Positions 30,360-38,506 of a stretch of DNA of 64,000 nucleotides are shown in pieces (position 1 is the stretch's first letter; each line of letters starts with the position of its first letter). The notes beneath the pieces were generated by a model that saw only the letters and a list, made by a program, of their open reading frames with translations, ran no database searches and had not been told where the DNA came from. The stretch comes from Chitinophaga ginsengisoli. Lineage in GTDB: Bacteria > Bacteroidota > Bacteroidia > Chitinophagales > Chitinophagaceae. Where the stretch lies: positions 641,555-705,554 of the forward strand of contig NZ_PYGK01000002.1 of the NCBI RefSeq assembly GCF_003014595.1. Reading direction: 5' to 3'. The position numbers and the translations under genes were made by a program.

Positions 30360-30377
30360 ACATCAACCGTAAAAGAT

Positions 30378-31844
30378 ATGAGAAGAATAAGTTTAATCGG
30401 CTGCTCCCTTCTACTTGGCGTTATTACAGTATTCGCCCAGAAAAACGAGCAATACAAAAATGCTGACCCAAAGGAATTGATCAAAAGAACAGACCTGACA
30501 TCACAGCAACTGGAAAGCATTCAGCACTACTACCAGTTTGAAGTGAAGGACCTGAAACGGGCAACAGAACTGGAACAGCTGTTGATCAGCAAGTATCCAA
30601 AAGGTTCTTTTGCACGGATGAGTGCTTTTCAGCAATTCAATAAGGCCAAAAGCAATGACGAAGTCATCACGATCGCCAACAACTTCTTCAAAGCTTTCCC
30701 ATACGATGAATGGCGCGCTCACCCCAATCAGCAGGGATTCATTTATTACAGCATTCACCGTATGGTAGGAACAGCCTACTTTGAAACCAAACAGTTCAAA
30801 GAACTGATCACCTTCTGTACGCCGCTGGATTATAAGGCGGAGAATGAAATATACCGCTGGAATATTATGAGGGCCTATACCTTCCATACACTTGGCCAGG
30901 ATACCCTGTACCAGGTGTCTACCTCCCTGGTGAAGGAACTGATCGCGAAAGTGAATGATGGCTCTTACATAGAAGAAGGTGTATTCAACAAAGAGCAGGC
31001 GGCAGCCAACGCTTCTGAGCAACTGGACAACCAGCTAGGTACGCATATTTCCCTGCTGTATGACATGAAAAAATATGCGGAGGCAAAGGAATACTTTAAC
31101 CACTTCTCTGCCAAAGGCGCCTATGGCACTGCCGATCTCAATGAAAAGCATATGAATATCCTGCTGCAAACAGGCGATCAGGCAGCCGTTCAGCCATTCC
31201 TGGAAAAATGTGTCAGCGCAAATACCATGACACCTAAAATGCTGGACAAACTGAAAGAGATCTATCTCTTCAAAAACAAGGACGCGGCAGCATATGAGAC
31301 CTATCTCGCTTCATTGCGCTCAGACAAAGAGCAGGAAGAGCTGAAGACCCATGTGAAAGAACACCTCACTAATGTGGAGTACGTTCCCTTTGCACTGGAA
31401 GATGCGGATGGCAAACTGGTGAGGTCCAGCGAATGGGGCAACAAGATCGTTGTGCTTGACTTCTGGGCCACCTGGTGCAAACCTTGTATCAGCGCCTTCC
31501 CAGGCATGCAGCTGGTGGTTGATAAATATGCCAATGATCCGCAGGTAGAAGTGTATATGGTAGGTACCATGCAGACCGGCGACTATAAGCAAAAATCAAC
31601 CGGCTATGTTAAACAACAGGGCTTTCGCTTTCACTTACTGCACGATGGTATCAATAAAGAGACAGGTGGACAGGATGCGGTGTTTAAGACATTCGTACCC
31701 TATTTCCAATCTTCTGCCATCCCCAGAAAGGTTATTCTGAAAGATGGCATCATGCGGTATACGTCTGAAGGGTACTCTGGTAGTCCCAGCAAACTGGCTG
31801 ACGAACTGTCCTATGCGATTGAACTTTTAAAATCAGAGAAATAA
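30378..31844 (+). CDS. Periplasmic TlpA-family thioredoxin with long N-terminal helical domain
   Basis: 488 residues with a signal peptide (L-L-L-G-V-I-T-V-F-A-Q). Residues about 25-330 are helical with tetratricopeptide-like spacing. Residues about 335-488 form a thioredoxin fold with the redox motif in F-W-A-T-W-C-K-P-C and the cis-proline region S-A-I-P-R-K-V. It should reduce or isomerise disulfides in the periplasm. It follows SusD by 18 bases and abuts the S41 protease by 2 bases, so it belongs to the sigma/FecR/SusCD operon. Confidence 0.88.
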   Translation: MRRISLIGCSLLLGVITVFAQKNEQYKNADPKELIKRTDLTSQQLESIQHYYQFEVKDLKRATELEQLLISKYPKGSFARMSAFQQFNKAKSNDEVITIANNFFKAFPYDEWRAHPNQQGFIYYSIHRMVGTAYFETKQFKELITFCTPLDYKAENEIYRWNIMRAYTFHTLGQDTLYQVSTSLVKELIAKVNDGSYIEEGVFNKEQAAANASEQLDNQLGTHISLLYDMKKYAEAKEYFNHFSAKGAYGTADLNEKHMNILLQTGDQAAVQPFLEKCVSANTMTPKMLDKLKEIYLFKNKDAAAYETYLASLRSDKEQEELKTHVKEHLTNVEYVPFALEDADGKLVRSSEWGNKIVVLDFWATWCKPCISAFPGMQLVVDKYANDPQVEVYMVGTMQTGDYKQKSTGYVKQQGFRFHLLHDGINKETGGQDAVFKTFVPYFQSSAIPRKVILKDGIMRYTSEGYSGSPSKLADELSYAIELLKSEK

Positions 31845-31846
31845 TC

Positions 31847-33454
31847 ATGTTGCTGAAAAGATACTCCATCATTACGATGGCATTTATAGGCCTTTCATTC
31901 CAGCTTAAAGCACAGGTCAATCCCAAGGAAAAACTCTGGCAGGCACTTAAAGGCATTCAGGAAAACTATGTTGATTCCTTAACAGACGAAAGTCTTGTTA
32001 ATGCCGCCATCGCCGGAATGCTGCGGGAACTGGACCCACACTCCCGCTACTACGCGAAAGATGACGCTTTGCAGATGCGTGAGTCGATGAAAGGCAACTT
32101 TGCCGGTATAGGTATACAGTTTATTACGGAAAAAGACAGCGTATATATTACGCAGGTAATAAACGACGGACCGGCAGAGAAAGCGGGCCTGATGTCGGGT
32201 GACAGGATCTTATCTATTGATGGTAAACCGGTAGCCGGTGTAACCAGCTATGATATTATGAAAAGCATCCGCGGGCAGAAGGGCTCTCCCCTCTCTCTTG
32301 TGGTACTTCGCAAATCGACGGGCAGCACGCTGACAAAAGAAATAATACGTGATGTGGTAGCTGATAAATCAGTAAGCACGGCTTATATGGTCAATAATAA
32401 AGTGGGCTACATTTCCCTCCGCATCTTTAATGGGACCACCAGGACTGAAATGGATAAAGCTATCAAGACACTGAAAGATCAGGGCATGCAGAGCCTTATT
32501 CTCGACCTGCAGGGTAATGGTGGCGGTTATGTAGAAGCAGCCATCGGCGTAGCTGACGAATTCCTCCAGAAAGATCAGCTGGTGTTTTACAGCGTACCCA
32601 GAGATAAGGGTAAAGACTATTACTATGCCGGCGGCTTCGGTAGTTTCCCCGAAGGGAAACTGGTAGTGCTGATCGACCAGTCTACCGCTTCTGCCAGTGA
32701 AATACTGACAGGTGCATTGCAGGACTGGGACCGCGCTGTGATCGTTGGTAGAAGAAGTTTCGGCAAGGGACTGATGCAACGGCCGGTTCCCCTGTTTGAT
32801 GGCTCTATACTGGAACTGACAGGCGCCCGCTATTATACGCCCTCCGGACGTTCTATACAAAAGCCTTATCATGGCGACAAGTACGACGATAATGCACAGA
32901 CCCGTCTGGCCAGTGGCGAGCTCCTTGATGCCAATGTGATCCACTTCCCCGATTCTCTGAAATACACGACGCTCGTTAACAAACGCACGGTATATGGCGG
33001 TGGCGGTATTATGCCCGACCGTTACATCCCGATAGATACGGTAGAATATAACAGCTGGTTACAGTACATCTCCCAATTCGGATTGATCACCAAACCTACT
33101 TTTGACTACCTGGATAGCAACCGTGCGAAACTGATGGCCACCTATCCTGACTTTAATGCCTTTAACAAAGAATACACCGTTCCTGCCAGTCTGCTACAAC
33201 AGGTAGTAACAAATGCTGAAAAAGCAGGACTGCCGATGCACACAGGCAATAAAGACCGGGCTATCAGCTTGTTGTCGCTGGAGATGAAAGCACAGATAGC
33301 TACCCAACTGTTTGCCGGAAACGACTATTACATGCGGGTGCTTAACAGCGACAACGCAAGCTTCCGCGAAGCAGTACGACTGCTGGAACAGCCTGCGCTC
33401 TATACCCAACAATTAAAACCCGCAGCTGAAGCGAATAAAAAAGTGCGTAAATAG
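31847..33454 (+). CDS. S41-family C-terminal processing protease with PDZ domain
   Basis: 535 residues with a signal peptide (cleavage near L-K-A-Q). Residues about 75-165 hold a PDZ domain (F-A-G-I-G-I-Q-F and G-D-R-I-L-S-I-D-G-K-P-V). The S41 core follows with G-N-G-G-G-Y and the catalytic S-T-A-S-A-S-E (Ser282) plus S-F-G-K-G (Lys307), a Ser-Lys dyad 25 residues apart as in Ctp proteases. The last 130 residues are a helical extension. It should cleave unstructured C-termini in the periplasm. As part of a SusCD operon, it may process imported peptides. Confidence 0.9.
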   Translation: MLLKRYSIITMAFIGLSFQLKAQVNPKEKLWQALKGIQENYVDSLTDESLVNAAIAGMLRELDPHSRYYAKDDALQMRESMKGNFAGIGIQFITEKDSVYITQVINDGPAEKAGLMSGDRILSIDGKPVAGVTSYDIMKSIRGQKGSPLSLVVLRKSTGSTLTKEIIRDVVADKSVSTAYMVNNKVGYISLRIFNGTTRTEMDKAIKTLKDQGMQSLILDLQGNGGGYVEAAIGVADEFLQKDQLVFYSVPRDKGKDYYYAGGFGSFPEGKLVVLIDQSTASASEILTGALQDWDRAVIVGRRSFGKGLMQRPVPLFDGSILELTGARYYTPSGRSIQKPYHGDKYDDNAQTRLASGELLDANVIHFPDSLKYTTLVNKRTVYGGGGIMPDRYIPIDTVEYNSWLQYISQFGLITKPTFDYLDSNRAKLMATYPDFNAFNKEYTVPASLLQQVVTNAEKAGLPMHTGNKDRAISLLSLEMKAQIATQLFAGNDYYMRVLNSDNASFREAVRLLEQPALYTQQLKPAAEANKKVRK

Positions 33455-33468
33455 AAAAACAAGAAAAC

Positions 33469-34608
33469 ATGAACATACATAAAATACTGATGCTGGCTGT
33501 TCTGGGCGCACCCTTGTCGTCATACGCACAGCAATCTTATACAATAAAAGGAAGCGTGGGCAAACTGAATCCGCCAGCTAAAGCATATCTCGCTTACAGA
33601 GTAAAAGGCGAGCGGTTCATGGATTCAGCCATCATCCATAACGGTCAGTTTACCTTCCGTGGAATGGTAGGCGCACCTAAAGAAGCGCATATCCTCGTTA
33701 AACATGATGATGAGCCACAGAACCCTGTTATGCGCCCTAAGGACGATGTCCTTGCTTTCTTCATTGAAGACAGAACTATTACGCTCACTGCCAAAGACTC
33801 TATTCACAATGCGGTGATCAAAGGCTCTCCTGCCAATGATGACAATGCGAAAGTGACGGCAATATTGAAACCGTATTATGATAAATACACGGTGCTCAAC
33901 GAAGAGTATAAGAGCCAGCCGGAAGAAAAGAAAAAGGACTCCGCTTACCTGGCCAGTCTTGATGAAAGAGCGAATGCCGTACAACAAGAGATCCTTGCAG
34001 TGAAAATGAAGTATGTAAAGGCCAATCCGACACACTACATGGCATTGGTTGCTTTTAACTCAACCATACCACCTGAATTTGATGCGGTAGCAGCAGAGAA
34101 GAACTTCAACGAGCTGGATGAAAAGATCCGTAAATCAGACCTGGGCGAGGAATTGCTGGCTAAAATACTGAAGGTAAAGAAAACACAGGAGGGCGCTCCT
34201 GCACCTGATTTCACTCAGACTGACGTAAATGGTAAACCCGTGAAGCTGTCTGATTTCAAAGGGAAATATGTGCTGCTTGATTTCTGGGCTTCCTGGTGTG
34301 GACCTTGCAGAAGAGAGAACCCGAATGTGGTAAAAGCTTATAACACTTATAAAGATAAAGGTTTCACGGTACTGGGCGTTTCCCTGGATAAACCGGGCGA
34401 CAGAGAAAAGTGGCTGGAGGCCATTGAAAAAGACGGTTTACCATGGACACAGGTGTCAGATCTGAAAGCCTGGGAAAACGAAGCGGCAAAATTATATGAA
34501 GTGAACGCTATACCTATGAATTTTTTGATCGATCCTGATGGAAGGATCGTCGCAAAGTACCTGAGGGGAGAAGCCCTGGAGACTACTTTGAAGAAGTTAC
34601 TACAGTAG
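33469..34608 (+). CDS. TlpA-family disulfide reductase with DUF4369 domain
   Basis: 379 residues. A signal peptide (ends S-S-Y-A-Q) is followed by a DUF4369-type beta domain at about 22-120 (Y-T-I-K-G-S-V-G), a helical linker, and a thioredoxin domain at about 240-379 with F-W-A-S-W-C-G-P-C-R-R-E and cis-proline N-A-I-P-M-N-F. It is the last gene of the operon, 14 bases after the S41 protease, and is a second periplasmic thiol oxidoreductase for the same system. Confidence 0.9.
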   Translation: MNIHKILMLAVLGAPLSSYAQQSYTIKGSVGKLNPPAKAYLAYRVKGERFMDSAIIHNGQFTFRGMVGAPKEAHILVKHDDEPQNPVMRPKDDVLAFFIEDRTITLTAKDSIHNAVIKGSPANDDNAKVTAILKPYYDKYTVLNEEYKSQPEEKKKDSAYLASLDERANAVQQEILAVKMKYVKANPTHYMALVAFNSTIPPEFDAVAAEKNFNELDEKIRKSDLGEELLAKILKVKKTQEGAPAPDFTQTDVNGKPVKLSDFKGKYVLLDFWASWCGPCRRENPNVVKAYNTYKDKGFTVLGVSLDKPGDREKWLEAIEKDGLPWTQVSDLKAWENEAAKLYEVNAIPMNFLIDPDGRIVAKYLRGEALETTLKKLLQ

Positions 34609-34764
34609 ATTGTCTTATAAACCAACCATTGAACAATGAGCGGTCTGTTATCCGGTCCGGAATGCACTTCCGGCCGGGTAAGACCCTACCTTATTCATTC
34701 CCGGGTGCTGTTCGCCATTCCCCGGCATCAGTTCAATCACCTATCCTATAAGCAAAACCCTATG

Positions 34765-34792
34765 AATAAGGCCCGCACTTGCGGGTCTTATT
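34765..34792. terminator. Terminator between the TlpA gene and the xylanase
   Basis: A 13-bp stem (AATAAGGCCCGCA against TGCGGGTCTTATT, one G-T pair) with a 2-base loop is followed on the plus strand by TTGTTTTTA. It lies between convergent genes. A second small hairpin (CCGGAA-N5-TTCCGG) lies about 100 bases upstream. Confidence 0.75.
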
Positions 34793-34797
34793 TGTTT

Positions 34798-35904
34798 TTA
34801 GAAGCTGACCACTTCCTTAAAGGCTTTTTTAGGTTGAAGGTTCCTGTCAAACAACAGGGGATAATCCTTCCTGCCCTGTACCGGGAAATTATCCAGCCAG
34901 CTATGCCTGTCAGATAGATTCCAAAAAGTCACGCCGGTCAGAGCATTTTTATACTTACGGAATATGGCAAAGCATCGGCGATATTGTTCCGCCTGACTGT
35001 TTTCCTTTTCCCTGTTATAGCTGGTATCTGCATCGCTGGCACTTCTCGCCCTGGCTTCATGCTCTTTTGGATACACAGAAATGTCCAGTTCTGTTACCTG
35101 TAGCGGGATCTTCAGTGCAGCAAAGTCAGCGAAGGTTTTTTCCAGCTGATCTTCGGTTGGTTCATTGAAAGCCCAGTGCGCCTGTAAACCTATCGCCTGA
35201 ACAGGTACGCCTTTCGCGCGCAGGTCTTTTACCATCTGGATAATTTTGGCTCTCTTTACCGGATTGATCTCATTGTAGTCATTATAAAACAGTACTGCCT
35301 GCGGATCCGCTTCATGTGCCCACTGAAAGGCCTTTTCTATGAATTCCGGGCCACATATCCGCAGCCAGGCGGAATTGCGGTAAAACTCCTCCTTTTTGTC
35401 GCTGATAACCTCATTCACGACATCCCAGGCATATACTTTTCCCTTGTATCTGGTTACTACTGTCGTGATATGGTCCTTTAAACGTCGTAATAATATCTCC
35501 TTGGATACTGTATCGCCTTTTTCATCTTTGAAGATCCATGCCGGCACCTGGTTATGCCAGCAAAGTGTATGTCCCCTGATCTTCATTTTATTCCGGAGCG
35601 CAAAGGCAACAATGGAATCAGGCCGCCCAAAATTGTATTCATTCTCCCGTGGATGGATGTTTCCCATTTTCATGTCATTCTCAGGTGTGACGCTGTTAAA
35701 CTGACTGATGATCAGCTGTGCTTCCTCTCCTTTCAATACACGGGGAGAAACGGAAACGCCAATGGGAAAAAATGAACGGTAATAATCTTTCAGGCCAGGA
35801 CCTGATACTTCCTGCCCCAGACAGGAAAATGCAGTCAAAATGCTTAAAACACCTAATAGAAACGGCCTCGTGATGTTTCGGGAATCTGTCTTTCTGAACT
35901 TCAT
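34798..35904 (-). CDS. Endo-1,4-beta-xylanase, glycoside hydrolase family 10
   Basis: 368 residues, a single catalytic domain after a signal peptide or lipobox-like leader (S-I-L-T-A-F-S-C-L-G, Cys28). GH10 landmarks are all present: T-P-E-N-D-M-K-M near residue 73, R-G-H-T-L-C-W-H-N-Q, the acid/base Glu165 in W-D-V-V-N-E-V and the nucleophile Glu272 in V-T-E-L-D-I-S-V, then T-F-W-N-L-S-D. It cleaves internal xylan bonds in the periplasm or at the surface. No other hemicellulase is beside it; the second SusC/SusD pair 830 bases away might import its products, but they are separated by a gene on the other strand. Confidence 0.93.
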   Translation of the reverse strand: MKFRKTDSRNITRPFLLGVLSILTAFSCLGQEVSGPGLKDYYRSFFPIGVSVSPRVLKGEEAQLIISQFNSVTPENDMKMGNIHPRENEYNFGRPDSIVAFALRNKMKIRGHTLCWHNQVPAWIFKDEKGDTVSKEILLRRLKDHITTVVTRYKGKVYAWDVVNEVISDKKEEFYRNSAWLRICGPEFIEKAFQWAHEADPQAVLFYNDYNEINPVKRAKIIQMVKDLRAKGVPVQAIGLQAHWAFNEPTEDQLEKTFADFAALKIPLQVTELDISVYPKEHEARARSASDADTSYNREKENSQAEQYRRCFAIFRKYKNALTGVTFWNLSDRHSWLDNFPVQGRKDYPLLFDRNLQPKKAFKEVVSF

Positions 35905-35997
35905 AACGTTTAATTTTCCAGGTATTTAAACCCGCGGGAATGTAATAGTAAGGCCATCAAACAAGGTAACATAAAGACCTGCCGGCCTATCAATTGT

Positions 35998-36031
35998 AAA
36001 TTTGACCTTTAATTCTTTAACAGTCAAATTT
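35998..36031. promoter_or_regulatory. 9-bp inverted repeat in divergent promoter region
   Basis: AAATTTGAC and GTCAAATTT are perfect inverted repeats 16 bases apart, between the divergent xylanase and HEAT-like genes (94 bases ahead of the xylanase ATG). The spacing fits a dimeric regulator site; no adjacent regulator gene is present. Confidence 0.4.
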
Positions 36032-36156
36032 TTTCAGTAGATAATTTTAATCATAGTACCCCTCCCTGATCTATCCGGACGTTCATACTCCTTTATTGTT
36101 GTTCATTCCATAAATGATTAACTTCCGGTCCACTTTAGTCCCGACAACAATAACAT

Positions 36157-36675
36157 ATGAAGTTACGTGATGAACTACTGAAAGAGCATACCAAAGAAAA
36201 TTGTATGCGGATCGTACACTGGATCGGTGATTCTGCGGAACGGTTTGCCCAACTGGTAGATCTGTTCATCAATGAGGAATATCGTGTGGTACAAAGGGCC
36301 GCATGGCCCCTGAGTTATGTATTGCAGGATCATCCGGAGCTTGCTAAGAAGCACTTACCTGTCCTGCTGGATAACCTGGATAACCCTGCAGTAGGATCGG
36401 CAGCAAAAAGAAATACGATCAGGGCCTTACAGACAGTGCCTATTCCCGAAAAATATCACGGCGTGGTGATGAACCATTGCTTCAACTACATCAGCAGTCC
36501 TACAGAGAAACCGGCTGTAAAGGCATTCTCGTTGACAGTACTGGAGAATCTTTCGAATATCTACCCGGATATCAAGGGAGAGCTTAAAATGATTATTGAA
36601 GATGCTATGCCTAATGAGACCGCGGCATTTATCTCAAGGGCCAAAAAGATACTTGCCAGAATGTCTAAAAAGTAA
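36157..36675 (+). CDS. HEAT-repeat-like protein, function unknown
   Basis: 172 residues, soluble and almost entirely helical. The repeating pattern of paired helices, such as Y-R-V-V-Q-R-A-A-W-P-L-S-Y-V then P-A-V-G-S-A-A-K-R-N-T-I-R-A-L, is HEAT-like and spans residues about 20-165. HEAT proteins act as binding scaffolds; some short ones are related to DNA alkylation repair glycosylases, but the catalytic residues of that family cannot be identified here. It is a single gene with its own terminator. Confidence 0.7.
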   Translation: MKLRDELLKEHTKENCMRIVHWIGDSAERFAQLVDLFINEEYRVVQRAAWPLSYVLQDHPELAKKHLPVLLDNLDNPAVGSAAKRNTIRALQTVPIPEKYHGVVMNHCFNYISSPTEKPAVKAFSLTVLENLSNIYPDIKGELKMIIEDAMPNETAAFISRAKKILARMSKK

Positions 36676-36699
36676 ATGGCTCACCAAGGCGAGCCATTT
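36674..36699. terminator. Terminator between convergent HEAT-like and SusD genes
   Basis: A perfect 9-bp stem (AAATGGCTC and its complement) with an 8-base loop overlaps the HEAT-like stop codon and is followed by ACTTTTATG. Confidence 0.75.
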
Positions 36700-36734
36700 A
36701 CTTTTATGTTGAACTAACTTTCAGTCAGCCCTCA

Positions 36735-38501
36735 TTAATATTTGTCATTCTGCTGGTAGATCTTCGTCGCATCCATAGTTGACTGTGGAATTGGATAGAT
36801 CCTGCGGAAAGGCTTAGATTCAGGTTTAGCGGAACCAGGATCAGCAGCTTCGAATTTACCAAAGCGGATAGCCTGTTTCCTTCTCTGCATTTCCCAATAC
36901 ATCTCAAAACCTAGCTCATTGTACAGCGCTTGTTCAGTCAGGGCAGTCAATGCCACACCAGGAGCATTGGCATACAGCGATTCACGGGTTCTGGTAGTAC
37001 GTAATTTGTTGATATCTGCCAGTGCCAGATCTGTCTGACCGTTACGGAAATAAGCCTCTGCGCGCAGACAGTACATACCACCCAGACGAACCAGTGGAAT
37101 ATCTACGTTGCTGGTAGCATTATCCTTTTCAGGATCGAACTCAAATTTGAATATACGCACGCCACGGTTGATCTGTGCTTGTGTGAATACAGACTGTACA
37201 GGGTCACTAAAATCGAGCTCCGGTGTAAAGTCAGCTGGTAATGTCGTATTCTTTTCGCAGAAGAGCTTAAATACTTTAATACGATTAGCAGGGCTCATTT
37301 CGAAACCGGTACCTGATATTTTGGGTCCATATTGCTGACCTACCTGCATACCACGGTTGAAGTGGAACCAGGGCAGACCGCCACTGTTTGCCACTTTGCT
37401 GGATGCAGGTACGCTTGTGTCGCTACCATCGTTCATAAACCATGTTCCGTCGCTATATTGATAATGTCTGGAGAACCTTGGATCCGCATGATTATTATCC
37501 CAGGTGTGGTAGAACTGAGGTGTGGTACAAACGGCATTGGTACCTCTATTATTGGGTGAGGGTTTCTGGTTCCTTTCCATCGGCATGTATGCGAAGTCGT
37601 TATCGCTGCCACGCAGGTTATTGATATTCTGAGATACTACGAAAACCAGTTCGGGCCTACCGTTGTTGTCTATGTCAAAGTTTTTGAAATAGTTACTTTC
37701 AAGCTGAAACTGTGAATTGTTGATGATCTGCGATGTATAGTAGATCACCTTGTCCATATCAGTACCATTGTTGTCAACCGCTGCTTCCTTGAAGTTGAAG
37801 CCACCGGTAGCATAACGGTCTTTGAATACGGCGCGGTTCATATACATGTCAGCCAACACACCATAAGCAGCCTGTTTGGTGAAACGTCCGTTGTTTGTAT
37901 TCTGTTCTTTCAGGTTGGCCAGGTCGGGCAGGATGGTTTCCATTTCTTTGATCAGATCGTCGATGGCGGTAGCTGCCTTTCTTACCTCCACCTGTGCATT
38001 TGCGTTATATGGATCTCTGTATGGAGCCTGTCCATAAAGATCCAGTGTATGGTAGGTATAAAATACCAGCAGGGCTCTTGCCTCGGCAAGGAACAGCTTC
38101 TTGTTGGTAAAATCGGCTTTGTTGTTGATAGTGCTGATGGCAGTCAGCGATTTTGTAATACCTGCGTTCAGGTTGTTCCAGGTATTAGTCACCAGAGAGT
38201 TATCAGGCCCCCAGGTAAACTCGTGAATAGCACGGTAAACACCATTATCCCCCCAATCGCTACCACGGGTAGGCAGCATGGCCTCATCGGTTGAATATTC
38301 TGATAACCCGAACACGTTGGTATGATCTACAAAGGTAGCATCGCCCATTTGTCCATATGCTGCCGCCAGCGCGTTTTCAGGATTTGAATTGTTAGATCCT
38401 AATACCTCGTCGATCACTTGTTCCTTCAGGTCGGTACATCCCACCATGGTTATGGTGAGTGCTATACAAGCTAATTTATGCAGTTGTAATTTCTTTCTCA
38501 T
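36735..38501 (-). CDS. RagB/SusD-family outer-membrane lipoprotein
   Basis: 588 residues with lipobox T-M-V-G-C (Cys22). N-terminal helical pairs, T-Y-H-T-L-D-L-Y-G-Q-A-P-Y-R-D-P at about residue 150, and the C-terminal L-G-F-E-M-Y-W-E-M-Q-R-R-K-Q-A-I-R-F-G-K-F plus Y-P-I-P-Q-S-T-M are SusD hallmarks. It is a surface glycan-binding lid working with the SusC encoded just upstream (5-base gap). The long insert between about residues 220 and 430 probably forms the ligand-binding face. Confidence 0.93.
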   Translation of the reverse strand: MRKKLQLHKLACIALTITMVGCTDLKEQVIDEVLGSNNSNPENALAAAYGQMGDATFVDHTNVFGLSEYSTDEAMLPTRGSDWGDNGVYRAIHEFTWGPDNSLVTNTWNNLNAGITKSLTAISTINNKADFTNKKLFLAEARALLVFYTYHTLDLYGQAPYRDPYNANAQVEVRKAATAIDDLIKEMETILPDLANLKEQNTNNGRFTKQAAYGVLADMYMNRAVFKDRYATGGFNFKEAAVDNNGTDMDKVIYYTSQIINNSQFQLESNYFKNFDIDNNGRPELVFVVSQNINNLRGSDNDFAYMPMERNQKPSPNNRGTNAVCTTPQFYHTWDNNHADPRFSRHYQYSDGTWFMNDGSDTSVPASSKVANSGGLPWFHFNRGMQVGQQYGPKISGTGFEMSPANRIKVFKLFCEKNTTLPADFTPELDFSDPVQSVFTQAQINRGVRIFKFEFDPEKDNATSNVDIPLVRLGGMYCLRAEAYFRNGQTDLALADINKLRTTRTRESLYANAPGVALTALTEQALYNELGFEMYWEMQRRKQAIRFGKFEAADPGSAKPESKPFRRIYPIPQSTMDATKIYQQNDKY

Positions 38502-38506
38502 AATCT

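Noticed and set aside
30501..31022. 173-codon antisense frame in the TlpA-like gene (similarly 32369-32944 in the S41 gene)
   Set aside because: Both are opposite clearly coding sequence with catalytic motifs; their translations show no domain or leader.
34636..34917. 93-codon plus-strand frame after the TlpA gene
   Set aside because: It runs through a terminator and into the antisense of the xylanase, and shows no family features.
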